NCBI GenBank assembly: GCA_017459635.1
Contig: JAFUCO010000069.1
Location: 1 to 64,000 of the forward strand
Source of the DNA: Blautia sp.
Lineage (GTDB): Bacteria > Bacillota > Clostridia > Lachnospirales > Lachnospiraceae
Length of the DNA: 64,000 bases
Direction of reading: 5' to 3'
The notes beneath the pieces were generated by a model. The model did no database searches. It was not told the DNA's origin and was given only the letters and a program-made list of their open reading frames with translations. Position numbers and translations under genes: made by a program. Positions within the stretch are counted from its first letter, which is position 1. Each line of letters opens with the position of its first letter. Positions 34,160-45,071 of the stretch are shown here, piece by piece.

Positions 34160-34900
34160 TCATCTCAGCGCAATGCAGAATGTAAGGAAATATACATCCG
34201 CTGCGCCGGCACCGAGGAGGGCGCCGGCGCACTCGTCCATCGTGCTTCCTGTGGTATACACATCGTCAACGATCAGAACAATCCGTCCCCGGGCTTCGGG
34301 GGACGCAAGAAAAGCGCCTGACAGGTTCCTCTTTCTGTGGGCGTAGTCCAGCTTTTTCTGGGATTCCGTCTTCTTTATCTTTCGCAGGAGTGTTTTTGAA
34401 ACCGGTATTCCTGTTCTTCTTCCTGCCTCTTCTGCAATCAGCAGGGCCTGGTTGAACCCCCGCTTTCTCTCCTTGCTGATATGCAGCGGGACCGGAACTA
34501 TCACATCCGGAGCCCACTTCTTCAGGCTCTTTCCTCCCCATTTTACCATGGCTGCCGCGTAAAAGTCCGCAAACTCCCGGCTCCCGTAATACTTGAACCT
34601 CTCAAGCGAGGCTTTCCACCGGTCGTCATACACGAAAACACCTCTCCCCTGCCTGAATATGTGGCTGTGCTTCGTGCACTCAGTGCAATACTCTTCCTGC
34701 TCCTGCACCGGTGAACCGCATTTCATGCATACAGGTCCTTCTATCGGCTTTAATGCGCGTTCGCACTCCGGGCATATCAGCCGCCCGGACGGACGCAGGA
34801 TATCATTACACGCCGGGCATCTTCGCGGATACAGTATATCCAGTGCCTGTTCCGCCGCATGCTTTATCTTTACATTATGCAGTTTCTCACTGATCCACAT
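34160..34900 (-). CDS. comF: ComF-family phosphoribosyltransferase-like protein
   Basis: The 246-residue protein has an N-terminal zinc-ribbon pattern (YPRRCPACND, LICPECERAL, CMKCGSP, YCTECTKH) and a C-terminal PRT fold with RGFNQALLIAE and the PRPP-loop VLIVDDVYTTGST. ComF acts with the DNA-uptake machinery and PriA-like helicases in transformation; many non-competent Clostridia keep it. The second of two tandem ATGs (34900) has GGAG at proper spacing inside the end of recD2, which it overlaps by 14 bases, so the two are coupled. Confidence 0.92.
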   Translation of the reverse strand: MWISEKLHNVKIKHAAEQALDILYPRRCPACNDILRPSGRLICPECERALKPIEGPVCMKCGSPVQEQEEYCTECTKHSHIFRQGRGVFVYDDRWKASLERFKYYGSREFADFYAAAMVKWGGKSLKKWAPDVIVPVPLHISKERKRGFNQALLIAEEAGRRTGIPVSKTLLRKIKKTESQKKLDYAHRKRNLSGAFLASPEARGRIVLIVDDVYTTGSTMDECAGALLGAGAADVYFLTFCIALR

Positions 34901-37124
34901 CATTAAACTCCAGGAGCCTTTTGTCAAGGAAGCTGTATCTTCTGGTCTGCCGCACATTCTCTATCATCGAAGCAAAAGCCGCTTCGCTGCCCACTATCGT
35001 CACACATTTCTTTGCTCTGGTAACGGCAGTATAAAGCAGGTTGCGGTTCATCAGCATCGGTGGACCATTCAGCAGCGGAATGATAACAGCCGGATACTCT
35101 GATCCCTGCGATTTATGTATCGTTACCGCATAGGACAGTTCAAGCTCCTCCAGCTGTTTGCTGCTGTACTCGGCTGTCCTTCCGTCTTCAAAATCAACCG
35201 TCACGGTCTCGGAGAATTCATTTATCGACCTGAGTATGCCCGTGTCGCCGTTGAATACCCCGACTCCTTTTTCGACCGGAATGTTATATTTTCCCAGCAC
35301 TTCCCACTCCAGCTGATAATTGTTGCGTATCTGCATCACCTTATCACCCTCGCGGAAAAGGCGTCCTCCGGATTCCTTCTCCTTTTTGCCCGGAGAAGGG
35401 GGATTAAGATATTCCTGAAGGATCTGGTTGAGCTGTACCGCTCCGAGTGCTCCTTTACGCATGGGAGTCAGCACCTGGATCTCCGAAGGTGAAGCATCGA
35501 CATAACCCGGAAGCTTATCCCTTATCAGCTGTATCATAACGTTCAGGATCCTGTTGACGTCATACCTTTTCAGGAAAAAGAAATCACGGCTCTTATTGTC
35601 TGTCGGGACTGCCTCCCCTCTGTTGATGCGGTGGGCGTTGACTACAATGTCGCTGTCAAGGGCCTGGCGGAAGATCTTCGTAAGCGTTACCACAGGAAAG
35701 CATCCGCTGCTTATTATATCGCGCAGCACATTTCCCGGCCCGACACTTGGAAGCTGGTTCTCATCACCGACCAGGATAAGGCGTGTTCCAGGCTGTACCG
35801 CCAGCAGAAGTGAATGCATAAGAAAGATATCCACCATTGACATCTCGTCGATAATGATCACATCGGTTTCAAGCGGATTCTGGGCATTGCGCTCGAAATG
35901 TGCCGTCCTGCCGTCCCTTCCTTCCTCCGGAAGGCCCGATAGTTCAAGCATCCTGTGGATGGTCATCGCTTCATAGCCCGTTGTTTCCGTCATTCTTTTT
36001 GCTGCACGGCCGGTCGGGGCTGCCAGGCTTATGACGGTATTGTTATCATCAAAATACCGGATAATGGCATTTATCGTTGTCGTTTTGCCCGTGCCGGGGC
36101 CGCCTGTCAGGATAAAAACGCCGCTTTCAGAAGCTATACGGACCGCGCTGCGCTGCATGTCGTCAAGCGCAAAGCCCATCTGTTTTTCGATCAGTTCTAT
36201 TCTTCTCTCCCTGGACTGCTCATCCGTTTCATGCCGGCAGGAAAGAGTGCGCAGCATTCTTGCCGTATTGAGCTCGGTATAGTAATATACCGCAGGATAA
36301 ATATATGTCCCATCCTCTTCTTCCCGGAAGACTACCTTGCGCTCTATCGAAAGATCCTTAAGATGCTTTCCCATAAAAGCGGGATCAACCCCTAGAAGGC
36401 CGGCTGCTTTTTCCAGAAGCAGGGCTTCAGGCACGCACACATGTCCGTCCCCGGCCGCCTGCTGGAGAGTATATAATATGCCGCTCCTGATCCTGTATTC
36501 TGAATCTGCCACTATGCCTATCCGGGAAGCGATCTCATCCGCGATACGGAACCCAACCCCGGTTATGTCCTCGGCGAGCCTGTAGGGATTCTCCCTAAGC
36601 ACATTGTAAAGCTCCTGTCCGTATTTCTGATATATCTTCGCGCCAAGGTTGAGCGAAATCCCATACTGCTGAAGGAACATCATCGCCCGGCGCATCTCAG
36701 CCTTCTCAGCGACCTGCGAGCCTATTGCCTGCGCGCTCTTCGCGCTTATCCCCTTTATCTCAGAAAGCCTTTCAGGCTCTTCTTCAATTATCCTTAATGT
36801 GTCGCCGCCAAAGTGACGTACTATTCGTGCGGCAAGCTTCGTGCCTATGCCCTTTATGGCACCGCTTCCAAGGTACCGCTCCATCGCAAGACTGTCTGCC
36901 GGCGCAACTTCGGTATATCCTGTCACGCTGAACTGCTTCCCGTAGGAAGCATGATTCGTATAACTGCCCTGCGCCTCTATCGATTCACCCGGAGAAATAT
37001 CCGGAAAACTCCCGACACACGTGATCTCCGCGCTGCCTTCGCCGGTCAGGACAAAGACAGTGTATCCGTTTTCCTCATTCCGGAATATAATATGATCTAC
37101 AAATCCTGTTACGGTTTCCGTCAA
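34887..37124 (-). CDS. recD2: RecD2-type ATP-dependent DNA helicase
   Basis: The 745-residue SF1B helicase has an N-terminal OB-like domain (EEPERLSEIKGIS with helix-hairpin-helix motifs), Walker A ILTGGPGTGKTTT, motif II IIDEMSMVD, motif III LVGDENQLPSVGPG, and the C-terminal motifs FNGDTGI and YAVTIHKSQGSEYPAVI and RNLLYTAVTRAKK. RecD2 unwinds DNA 5' to 3' in repair without RecBC. The start is TTG with GAGGTG ten bases upstream. It follows the MreB-like gene at 14 bp and is coupled to comF. Confidence 0.94.
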   Translation of the reverse strand: MTETVTGFVDHIIFRNEENGYTVFVLTGEGSAEITCVGSFPDISPGESIEAQGSYTNHASYGKQFSVTGYTEVAPADSLAMERYLGSGAIKGIGTKLAARIVRHFGGDTLRIIEEEPERLSEIKGISAKSAQAIGSQVAEKAEMRRAMMFLQQYGISLNLGAKIYQKYGQELYNVLRENPYRLAEDITGVGFRIADEIASRIGIVADSEYRIRSGILYTLQQAAGDGHVCVPEALLLEKAAGLLGVDPAFMGKHLKDLSIERKVVFREEEDGTYIYPAVYYYTELNTARMLRTLSCRHETDEQSRERRIELIEKQMGFALDDMQRSAVRIASESGVFILTGGPGTGKTTTINAIIRYFDDNNTVISLAAPTGRAAKRMTETTGYEAMTIHRMLELSGLPEEGRDGRTAHFERNAQNPLETDVIIIDEMSMVDIFLMHSLLLAVQPGTRLILVGDENQLPSVGPGNVLRDIISSGCFPVVTLTKIFRQALDSDIVVNAHRINRGEAVPTDNKSRDFFFLKRYDVNRILNVMIQLIRDKLPGYVDASPSEIQVLTPMRKGALGAVQLNQILQEYLNPPSPGKKEKESGGRLFREGDKVMQIRNNYQLEWEVLGKYNIPVEKGVGVFNGDTGILRSINEFSETVTVDFEDGRTAEYSSKQLEELELSYAVTIHKSQGSEYPAVIIPLLNGPPMLMNRNLLYTAVTRAKKCVTIVGSEAAFASMIENVRQTRRYSFLDKRLLEFNDVDQ

Positions 37125-37138
37125 ATCTCAAGATCACC

Positions 37139-38125
37139 TCATTCGAAACCTGCCATAACCTCGGCATATTTTCCTGTGCCTACCACGGCGGCAGTCATCG
37201 GCTCATGAACTGTCATCGTATGCACTCCGGTCCGGTCCTCGATAAGCCTGTCCAGTCCGGAAAACTGTGACGCTCCTCCGGTCAGAAGGATACCGCGGTG
37301 CACAATGTCCGCTGCCAGCTCAGGCGGAGTTTTCTCAAGCACCCCGTGAATGATATCCACGATCTGATAAGTGCACTCCTTTACCGCTTCCCTTACTTCA
37401 TCGGATGAGAGCCTGACCACCTTGGGAAGCCCGGTGACAACATTTCTTCCTTTGACATCCATCACCCGCTGTTCCCTTTCAGGGAAGGCCGAGCCTATCC
37501 TCAGCTTGATCGTCTCGGAAGTTTCCTCTCCGATGAACAGATTATGGTTTTCACGCATGTATCTCATAATAGCCTGATTGAAGCTGTCACCTGCCACACG
37601 AGAGGAATGCTGCACTGCAATCCCCCCGATCGAGATGACGGCAGCATCAGTCGTTCCGGCCCCGATATCGACTATCATGTTGCCGTACGGCTTAAGAATA
37701 TCTATTCCCGAACCTATGGCTGCGGCGATCGGAGCTTTTGCAAGATATACGTGTCTTGCTCCGGACTGATATGTAGCCTCCTCGATCGCCCGGCATTCTA
37801 TCTCGGTGATCCCCGCAGGTACACATACTGTTATACGGGGTTTCCGGAATGCCCTTCGCCCGAGCGCTTTTGATATAAAGTATTTGAGCATTTTTTCGAG
37901 GACGATATAGTCCGATACCGTTCCGTGGCGGACCGGCCATATGACCTCAAGGTTGGAATTCAGCCTTCCCGTCATCTGCCTGGCTTCCTCGCCGATGGCA
38001 CGGATCTTGCCCGCATTGCGGTCGTACACGGCTGCCGTCGGCTCCGCAAGCATGATGCCCAGGGCCGTCGAATATACCAGGCTGTTTCTGGTTCCAAGAT
38101 CTATTCCTATATCAGCTGCCGGCAT
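37139..38125 (-). CDS. MreB/Mbl-like actin-family protein
   Basis: The 328-residue protein has the actin-fold motifs of MreB: the phosphate-1 loop DIGIDLGTRNSLVY, the CVPAGITEIECRAIEEA stretch, phosphate-2 MIVDIGAGTTDAAVISIGGI and the adenosine motif GILLTGGASQFSGLD. MreB filaments guide lateral wall synthesis. Compared with canonical MreB (DLGTANTLVY) the loop reads RNS, and no mreC/mreD follows; it sits in a DNA-repair block instead. It may be a second, specialised paralogue. GGAGG is ten bases before the ATG. Confidence 0.88.
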   Translation of the reverse strand: MPAADIGIDLGTRNSLVYSTALGIMLAEPTAAVYDRNAGKIRAIGEEARQMTGRLNSNLEVIWPVRHGTVSDYIVLEKMLKYFISKALGRRAFRKPRITVCVPAGITEIECRAIEEATYQSGARHVYLAKAPIAAAIGSGIDILKPYGNMIVDIGAGTTDAAVISIGGIAVQHSSRVAGDSFNQAIMRYMRENHNLFIGEETSETIKLRIGSAFPEREQRVMDVKGRNVVTGLPKVVRLSSDEVREAVKECTYQIVDIIHGVLEKTPPELAADIVHRGILLTGGASQFSGLDRLIEDRTGVHTMTVHEPMTAAVVGTGKYAEVMAGFE

Positions 38126-38167
38126 GGCTTACCTTCCTCCTTTCTCTGGAAAATGTGTACATCGGGT

Positions 38168-38190
38168 AACTGTTCAGGTTCTGAACAGTT
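38168..38190. repeat. GTTCTGAACAG dyad after uvrA
   Basis: AACTGTTCAG-GTT-CTGAACAGTT is a perfect 10-bp dyad, seven bases past the uvrA stop codon. Its core CTGTTCAG/CTGAACAG also occurs in the dyad at 10479-10516. Confidence 0.7.
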
Positions 38191-38196
38191 TCCTCG

Positions 38197-41049
38197 TCAG
38201 ATATAATGTCCGGTGTAAGACGCAGGATTCTGTGCGATCTCTTCAGGTGTGCCGCAGGCAACCACATTTCCGCCTCCGTCTCCGCCTTCCGGGCCCATAT
38301 CTATAATGTAATCCGCGCTTCTTATTACGTCAAGGTTATGTTCTATAACGACGACCGTGTTGCCGCCCTCCGAGAGCCTCCGCAGTATATCCGTCAGCTT
38401 ATGGACATCGGCGAAATGCAGGCCGGTCGTGGGTTCGTCAAGTATGTATATCGTCTTTCCGGTGCTGCGCCGGCTGAGCTCGGCTGCAAGCTTGATGCGC
38501 TGTGCCTCCCCGCCGGACAGTGTTGTTGACGGCTGCCCCAGCCGGATATAGGAAAGCCCCACATCATTAAGGGTCTCTATCTTCCGCCTGATGGACGGCA
38601 GATTGTCGAAGAACGGAAGTGCCTCCTCCACCGTCATGTTCAGGACATCGTAAATGCTCTTGTCCTTGTATTTCACATCAAGCGTCTCACGATTGTATCT
38701 TTTCCCGCGGCACACTTCGCAGGGCACATAGACATCCGGCAGGAAGTGCATCTCTATCTTGATAATACCATCACCTGAGCAGGCCTCGCACCGCCCGCCC
38801 TTAACATTGAAGCTGAACCTTCCCTTGCTGTAGCCTTTTGCTTTCGCATCCTGGGTAGACGCGAAAAGATCGCGTATCTGGTCAAAAACTCCGGTGTAAG
38901 TTGCCGGATTGGAACGCGGGGTCCTGCCGATGGGCGACTGGTCGATATTTATGACCTTGTCAAGCTGTTCTGTACCTTCTATCCTGTCATGCTTTCCGGC
39001 GACAGTGCGGGCGTGGTTCAGCTTTCTGGCGAGAGATTTATACAATATCTCGTTTATGAGAGAGCTCTTTCCCGATCCTGAAACGCCCGTGATACATGTC
39101 ATTATCCCCAGAGGGATATCAACATCAATGTGCTTCAGGTTGTTCTCTGCCGCTCCTTTTATCCTTAGAAATCCTGTCGGCTTTCTCCTTTCTGCAGGCG
39201 GTTCTATCACTATTCTGCGTCCAAGATAGGCTCCGGTTATGGATTCGGGCGTATTGATGAGGTCCTGCACCGATCCCATCGCCACCAGAGAGCCTCCATG
39301 TTCTCCCGCTCCGGGTCCTATATCTATCACGACATCCGCACAGCGCATGGTCTCTTCGTCATGTTCTACCACGATCAGGGTGTTTCCCAGATCCCGAAGC
39401 TTCATAAGCGAATTGAGCAGCTTCTGGTTGTCCCTCTGATGAAGCCCGATGCTGGGCTCATCAAGTATGTAGGCAACGCCCACCAGTCCTGAGCCTATCT
39501 GGGTAGCCAGCCTTATACGCTGTGCCTCGCCGCCCGAAAGAGTTCCGGTGGCGCGCCCCAGTGAAAGATAGTCAAGTCCCACATCTGAAAGGAATCTCAC
39601 ACGGGAGTTTATTTCCTTCAGGATCTGTTTCCCGATAAGCTTCTGCTGGTCAGTCAGCTCCATAGTGCCCAGAAAGTAAAGCAGATCGTGCACCGAGAGC
39701 TGTGTGATCTCGAATATGTTCTTATCCGCGACTGTTACTGCGAGAGATTCCTTCTTAAGTCTCTGGCCGCGGCAGGCGGTGCAGGGCGTGACGCGCATGA
39801 AGCTTTCGTACTCTGCCTTCATGGTCTCGGAGCCGGTCTCACGGTAGCGCTGCTCCACGTTTTTTATAAGTCCGGGGAAAGCAACATCATAAACACCCTC
39901 TCCTCTCTGACCCTTATAATGTACTTTTACTGATTTTCCGTCAGTCCCGTAGATCAGGATATTTCGGATCTTTTCAGGATACTTTCCAAAAGGTGTTTTA
40001 AGGTCGAACCCGTACTCCTTTCCAAGAGCCTGCAGTAGAGAATTTGAAAAGCTGCCTTTATCAGAGCTTGACTGCCATCCCGGAGCAACTATGGCTCCTT
40101 CTTCAATGCTTTTGTCCTGGTCAGGGATCATCAGCTCCGGGTCGAACTCCATCTTGTAGCCGAGTCCCGCACAGTCCGGGCAGGCTCCGAAGGGGTTGTT
40201 GAAGGAAAAGCTGCGTGGTTCTATCTCATCGATGCTCACGCCGCAGTCCGGACATGAAAAGCTCTGGCTGAAATTCAGGTACCTCCCGGAGTCGTCTGCC
40301 TGGCTGTCTTCCTGCTTTATCAATTCAACAACAAGCAGGCCGTCAGTCAGGGCAAGCACTGTCTCGATGGAATCCGAAAGTCGTTTCTCGATCCCCGGTT
40401 TCACTATCAGACGGTCCACCACTATCGCTATTGTATGTTTTATATTTTTATCAAGCTTTATTTCTTCTGAAAGCTCATACATGCTTCCATCTATCTGCAC
40501 GCGTACGTAGCCGCTCTTCCGGGCCTGCTCCAGCACCTTTGCATGTGTACCTTTCCTGCCGCGCACGACCGGGGCAAGCAGCTGGAGGCGCGTCTTTTCC
40601 GGAAGTCCCATTATCTGGTCAACCATCTGGTCAACCGACTGGCGGCTTATCACTCTGCCGCAGTTCGGACAATGCGGCGTACCAACGCGCGCGTACAGAA
40701 GCCTGAAGTAGTCATATATTTCTGTGACTGTGCCGACTGTCGACCTGGGATTCCGGTTGGTCGATTTCTGGTCGATCGAGATTGCCGGCGGCAATCCCTC
40801 GATGCTCTCCACATCCGGCTTTTCCATCTGGCCAAGGAACTGGCGTGCGTATGAAGATAAGGACTCCATGTACCTGCGCTGTCCCTCTGCATATATCGTA
40901 TCAAAGGCAAGCGATGACTTTCCCGAGCCGGACAGCCCGGTCAGGACTACAAAATTGTCCCTTGGTATATCCACATTCAGATTTTTAAGATTATTCTCGT
41001 TTGCGCCGCGGATGCGGATAAACTTCTTTAGCTTTCTGTCTTCTGCCAT
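38197..41049 (-). CDS. uvrA: Excinuclease ABC subunit A
   Basis: The 950-residue protein has the two ABC modules of UvrA: Walker [15 protein letters not shown] and [13 protein letters not shown], signature [12 protein letters not shown] twice, CPxC zinc fingers ([65 protein letters not shown]) and the [11 protein letters not shown] and [11 protein letters not shown]alker B motifs. It recognises DNA lesions for nucleotide excision repair. Length is as expected. GGAGG is five bases before the ATG. Confidence 0.98.
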   Translation of the reverse strand: MAEDRKLKKFIRIRGANENNLKNLNVDIPRDNFVVLTGLSGSGKSSLAFDTIYAEGQRRYMESLSSYARQFLGQMEKPDVESIEGLPPAISIDQKSTNRNPRSTVGTVTEIYDYFRLLYARVGTPHCPNCGRVISRQSVDQMVDQIMGLPEKTRLQLLAPVVRGRKGTHAKVLEQARKSGYVRVQIDGSMYELSEEIKLDKNIKHTIAIVVDRLIVKPGIEKRLSDSIETVLALTDGLLVVELIKQEDSQADDSGRYLNFSQSFSCPDCGVSIDEIEPRSFSFNNPFGACPDCAGLGYKMEFDPELMIPDQDKSIEEGAIVAPGWQSSSDKGSFSNSLLQALGKEYGFDLKTPFGKYPEKIRNILIYGTDGKSVKVHYKGQRGEGVYDVAFPGLIKNVEQRYRETGSETMKAEYESFMRVTPCTACRGQRLKKESLAVTVADKNIFEITQLSVHDLLYFLGTMELTDQQKLIGKQILKEINSRVRFLSDVGLDYLSLGRATGTLSGGEAQRIRLATQIGSGLVGVAYILDEPSIGLHQRDNQKLLNSLMKLRDLGNTLIVVEHDEETMRCADVVIDIGPGAGEHGGSLVAMGSVQDLINTPESITGAYLGRRIVIEPPAERRKPTGFLRIKGAAENNLKHIDVDIPLGIMTCITGVSGSGKSSLINEILYKSLARKLNHARTVAGKHDRIEGTEQLDKVINIDQSPIGRTPRSNPATYTGVFDQIRDLFASTQDAKAKGYSKGRFSFNVKGGRCEACSGDGIIKIEMHFLPDVYVPCEVCRGKRYNRETLDVKYKDKSIYDVLNMTVEEALPFFDNLPSIRRKIETLNDVGLSYIRLGQPSTTLSGGEAQRIKLAAELSRRSTGKTIYILDEPTTGLHFADVHKLTDILRRLSEGGNTVVVIEHNLDVIRSADYIIDMGPEGGDGGGNVVACGTPEEIAQNPASYTGHYI

Positions 41050-41073
41050 AAAGACCTCCGTCTGTTCGTCAAA

Positions 41074-42207
41074 CTAAAGCAGAAAGTCTGCCATAACCTG
41101 GTTGCTGACATGTATCCCATGCCTCGTCAGGAATATCCGTCCTTCTGCTTCGTCCAGCAGGCCGTATCCTCTGTGTTTTTCTATCACATCTCCGTATATT
41201 TCGTCCATCTCATGTCCAAACAGTTTTTTGAATCTGTCCCGGCTGACCCCCTCTGTCATCCTGAGGCCAAGGAACATGAATTCCTCCATCCTGTCAGCCG
41301 GCTCAAGATATTCCCGGTCCGTGATAAGGGCATTTCTGTCTGTCCACTCACTCTGGTACAGTTCCATGTCTGTTTTTATCCGGTATCTTTCATCCTTCCT
41401 GAGTGAAGCCGCCGAAATTCCGAAGCCCAGATAATCCTTCCTGGTCCAGTATGCTATGTTATGAATGCATTCCTTACCCGGAACGGCAAAATTGGATATC
41501 TCATACTGGCGAAAGCCGTGCGACTCCAGAAAATCCGTTGTATCGTCGTACATAAGATACTCGGTTTCCTCATCCGGAAGTGACAGCTTCATCTCGGAAA
41601 ACGGCGTGCCTTCCTCCACTATAAGGCTGTATGCGCTTATGTGTTCAGGCGAAAGCTCTGCCGCCGTCTTCAGCGTCCTAAGCAGGCTTTCCCTTGTCTG
41701 TCCCGGAACAGCTGTCATCAGGTCTATGTTAATATTGTCAAAACCGGCTTTCCGGGCTTCCTCCCAGCTTATCAGGAAATCCTCAAAAGTATGTATCCTC
41801 CCAAGGGACTTCAGTTCATCATTGTCAGCCGACTGAAGTCCTATGCTCAGCCGGCTTATGCCCATTTTGCGGTACGCGTAAAGCTTTTCATGTGACAAAG
41901 TCCCCGGATTTGCCTCCATCGTTATCTCGGCCACCGGGGATACTTTAAATACTTTATATATTTCCTCAAGCACTTTGTCAAGAAGGGCGGGCGGTACAAT
42001 GGAAGGTGTTCCGCCTCCTATAAATATCGTGTCAGCCTCTGTTCCCGCCTCTCCGCAAAGCCTTATTTCCCGGACAAGCGCCTCCATGTATTTACGTACA
42101 CTGTCCGGAGAACCCGGGGATGATACAAAGTCACAATAGAGACACTTTCTTATACAGAAGGGGATATGGATATAAATCCCTATCCCCGCTTTATTATCAG
42201 GATTCAT
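41074..42207 (-). CDS. hemW: HemW-like radical SAM protein
   Basis: The 377-residue radical SAM protein starts with [19 protein letters not shown], which contains the CxxxCxxC cluster motif, followed by [48 protein letters not shown] and the C-terminal HemW domain with [13 protein letters not shown]. HemW proteins are heme chaperones related to oxygen-independent coproporphyrinogen oxidase; they often sit next to lepA, as they nearly do here. GGAGGAG lies upstream of the ATG, a little far. Confidence 0.92.
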   Translation of the reverse strand: MNPDNKAGIGIYIHIPFCIRKCLYCDFVSSPGSPDSVRKYMEALVREIRLCGEAGTEADTIFIGGGTPSIVPPALLDKVLEEIYKVFKVSPVAEITMEANPGTLSHEKLYAYRKMGISRLSIGLQSADNDELKSLGRIHTFEDFLISWEEARKAGFDNINIDLMTAVPGQTRESLLRTLKTAAELSPEHISAYSLIVEEGTPFSEMKLSLPDEETEYLMYDDTTDFLESHGFRQYEISNFAVPGKECIHNIAYWTRKDYLGFGISAASLRKDERYRIKTDMELYQSEWTDRNALITDREYLEPADRMEEFMFLGLRMTEGVSRDRFKKLFGHEMDEIYGDVIEKHRGYGLLDEAEGRIFLTRHGIHVSNQVMADFLL

Positions 42208-42388
42208 GTTTTCTGCTCACACTCCTCCTTCTTCCCGAATATTCTCCGGACAGTATAACGGTATTTTCCATCAGCAGCCCATCTCCGAAAAGCCTGCCTT
42301 TCACTGTTCATAGTTGAGGCACGCACTCCTGTCACGGGTGAAGCAGCATTTAACAAGATAGCTGATCATGACCATTCAGTACGCAGTA

Positions 42389-43048
42389 TTAATAGTATGA
42401 AGAATCATAATCGTAGGATGAATCATAGTCATACGAAGAGTCATAGTCATATGAGGAGTCATAGTCATATGAGTAATCATAATCATAGGATGAATCATAG
42501 TCATACGATTCATCATAGCCATACGATTCATCATAGCCATAGTAGGAATCGTAGTAGGAGTCATAATCCTCATCATAATCATAGGATCCATCACTGTACT
42601 CTTCTTCTGAACTGCCGGACCCGTCATAGTACGAGGAGATACTGACTCCGCTGTATGCTCCTCCGTCCGTCTCCTCCTCAGCCGCTTCAGACGATGTGGA
42701 TGTCGTGTTTTCGGCAGCAGTCTCTTCCTCTTCCGGGTCATCTGCCCTCTTGTTTACTTCGGCAGCTTTTCCGGCATAAGGGTTTTTTCCGTCCGAAGCA
42801 TCCGCAAGATACCTGTTGACCATGGTGATCCCTCCGCCGGATACCGTGGCGGCAGGGTATTCCACGACAGGTTCAGGGGTAGGTGACGGGGCCGGAGTGA
42901 TAGTAAGCTTCACGACCTCAGTCGAATACAGGTCTGCTTCCTTCCTGCTGCCGCAGCCTGAGGCTGCGCAGGTGATGATCAGCAGAAGCCCGAAAAAAAG
43001 ACCTTTCCCCGAACTTCTTTTATTACGCAGTCTGTCAAACTTCTCCAA
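42389..43048 (-). CDS. Lipoprotein with C-terminal Tyr/Asp/Ser repeat tail
   Basis: This lipoprotein of about 219 residues has a basic N-region, a hydrophobic segment and a lipobox (ITCAASGC). A Pro/Thr-rich linker, an acidic segment, and a tail of about 70 residues made of SYDYD-type repeats follow, ending in YY. In DNA the tail is a set of near-repeated 18-30-bp blocks. The start is probably TTG at 43048, with GGGAGG nine bases ahead; an earlier TTG (43087) overlaps lepA. Such tails are flexible and acidic and may bind divalent metal or wall polymers, but this is a guess. It is conserved in position between lepA and hemW here; function unknown. Confidence 0.7.
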   Translation of the reverse strand: MEKFDRLRNKRSSGKGLFFGLLLIITCAASGCGSRKEADLYSTEVVKLTITPAPSPTPEPVVEYPAATVSGGGITMVNRYLADASDGKNPYAGKAAEVNKRADDPEEEETAAENTTSTSSEAAEEETDGGAYSGVSISSYYDGSGSSEEEYSDGSYDYDEDYDSYYDSYYGYDESYGYDESYDYDSSYDYDYSYDYDSSYDYDSSYDYDSSYDYDSSYY

Positions 43049-43073
43049 AAATACACGCCTCCCGAAAGACGCA

Positions 43074-44882
43074 TCAGTTCTCATCAAGCTTCAGCACGCT
43101 CATGAAGGCTTTCTGCGGAATCTCTACATTTCCGACCTGACGCATCCTTTTTTTGCCCTCTTTCTGCTTCTCAAGCAGCTTCTTTTTACGGGTAATGTCA
43201 CCGCCGTAGCATTTGGCAAGAACGTCCTTGCGCATGGCTTTGACGGTCTCTCTGGCGATTATCTTGCTTCCTATCGCCGCCTGAATGGGTATCTCGAACA
43301 GCTGCCGCGGGATCTCCTCCTTCAGCTTTTCGCACATCTTGCGGCCGCGCTCATAGGCAGTAGCCCCGTGCACGATGAAGGAAAGCGCATCCACTTCCTC
43401 CTTGTTGACAAGGATATCCAGCTTCACCAGCTCGCTTCTCTCATACCCTGCAAGCTCATAATCGAGGGAAGCATAACCTCTTGAGCGGGATTTAAGTGCA
43501 TCAAAAAAGTCATAGATGATCTCATTGAGCGGAAGTTTGTAACGTATAAGGGCACGGGTTTCTTCCATATATTCCATCTCGACGTACTGGCCGCGCCTCT
43601 CCTGACACAGATCCATGATCGGCCCGATGAATTCAGTCGTCACCATTATCTCGGCATTGACGATGGGCTCCTCCATGTATTCAATCTCGGAAGGATCCGG
43701 AAGATTGGTCGGATTGGTAAGGTCGATCACCTCACCGTTCGTCTTATGTATCTTATAGATAACGCTGGGAGCCGTCGTCACAAGATCCAGGTTATATTCC
43801 CTCTCAAGGCGTTCCTGTATTATCTCAAGGTGAAGAAGCCCCAGGAAGCCGCAGCGGAAGCCGAAGCCCAGAGCGACCGAAGTTTCAGGCTCGTAGAACA
43901 ATGAAGCGTCGTTAAGCTGGAGTTTCTCAAGCGCGTCGCGAAGGTCTCCGTATCTGGCTCCGTCGGCGGGATACATGCCGCAGTATACCATCGGGTTTAC
44001 CTTTTTGTATCCCGGAAGCGGCTCAGCGCATGGATTCTGGCTGTTGGTAACCGTATCGCCCACACGGGTATCCCTAACATTTTTAATGCTCGCGGTTATA
44101 TATCCTACCATGCCGGCCGAAAGCTCATCACACGGTATGAATTGTCCGGCTCCGAAATATCCGACTTCAACGACTTCCGTCTGAAAACCGGTGGCCATCA
44201 TGCGGATGGGAGTTCCTTTACGGACGGTGCCGTCCATAAGCCTGCAGAAGACAATGACGCCTTTATAGGAATCATATACCGAGTCAAAAATAAGCGCACG
44301 CAGCGGCGCTTCCGGATCACCTTCAGGAGCCGGGATCTTAGCCACTATCTGCTCCAGGACCTCCTCAACGTTCTGCCCGGTTTTTGCTGAAATAAGCGGC
44401 GCGTCCTCAGCCTCAAGTCCTATGACATCCTCTATCTCGCTTATGACACGCTCCGGCTGCGCGCTTGGAAGATCGATCTTGTTAATTACAGGAAGTACTT
44501 CCAAATCATGGTCGAGAGCCAGGTAGACGTTTGCAAGCGTCTGGGCTTCTATGCCCTGGGCCGCGTCGACCACCAGGATAGCCCCGTCACAGGCGGCAAG
44601 GCTTCTTGAGACTTCATAGTTGAAGTCCACATGACCCGGAGTGTCGATAAGGTTGAATATATACTCTTCTCCGTCCTTTGCCTTGTATATAATGCGGCAG
44701 GCCTGGGACTTGATAGTTATGCCGCGCTCACGCTCCAGATCCATGTTGTCAAGGATCTGGGCCTGCATCTCCCTCTCGGTCAGCAGCCCGGTTTTTTCGA
44801 TAATACGGTCCGCAAGAGTGGATTTACCGTGATCGATATGCGCTATGATACAAAAATTACGTATTCTGCTCTGATCTGTCAT
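43074..44882 (-). CDS. lepA: Elongation factor 4 (LepA)
   Basis: The 602-residue GTPase has G1 [10 protein letters not shown]2 and switch stretches [12 protein letters not shown]3 DTPGHVDF, G4 NKIDLP, and the LepA-specific C-terminus ([41 protein letters not shown]). It acts on stalled ribosomes. Length is normal. It starts with GAGGAA upstream of ATG and is followed by the Tyr/Asp lipoprotein gene. Confidence 0.98.
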   Translation of the reverse strand: MTDQSRIRNFCIIAHIDHGKSTLADRIIEKTGLLTEREMQAQILDNMDLERERGITIKSQACRIIYKAKDGEEYIFNLIDTPGHVDFNYEVSRSLAACDGAILVVDAAQGIEAQTLANVYLALDHDLEVLPVINKIDLPSAQPERVISEIEDVIGLEAEDAPLISAKTGQNVEEVLEQIVAKIPAPEGDPEAPLRALIFDSVYDSYKGVIVFCRLMDGTVRKGTPIRMMATGFQTEVVEVGYFGAGQFIPCDELSAGMVGYITASIKNVRDTRVGDTVTNSQNPCAEPLPGYKKVNPMVYCGMYPADGARYGDLRDALEKLQLNDASLFYEPETSVALGFGFRCGFLGLLHLEIIQERLEREYNLDLVTTAPSVIYKIHKTNGEVIDLTNPTNLPDPSEIEYMEEPIVNAEIMVTTEFIGPIMDLCQERRGQYVEMEYMEETRALIRYKLPLNEIIYDFFDALKSRSRGYASLDYELAGYERSELVKLDILVNKEEVDALSFIVHGATAYERGRKMCEKLKEEIPRQLFEIPIQAAIGSKIIARETVKAMRKDVLAKCYGGDITRKKKLLEKQKEGKKRMRQVGNVEIPQKAFMSVLKLDEN

Positions 44883-44939
44883 TTTATTCTGTATTCCTCA
44901 TTTTGTGTTTAAAGCGCCGTATGGAGCAAAGTACCGGGG

Positions 44940-44962
44940 CTCAGCACCGGCAGGTGCTGACC
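44940..44962. other. Small GC hairpin upstream of lepA
   Basis: CTCAGCACC-GGCA-GGTGCTGAC is a 9-bp stem in the 189-bp gap between lepA and the SMR-type pair. It may end the SMR transcript or belong to the lepA leader. Confidence 0.45.
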
Positions 44963-45071
44963 CATACCTGACTGCTGGGAGTCACCCACTGGAAGCCGGA
45001 CGGCTGTTCATCGGTGATACGGCGGCTGTTCGTCAGAAGCCGCTCAACTGTTTCTACAGTGACATGATATA

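Noticed and set aside
42397..42645. His/Ser/Met-rich 82-residue plus-strand ORF suggesting a metal-binding peptide
   Set aside because: It is the reverse reading of the Tyr/Asp repeat tail of the lipoprotein; no start site.
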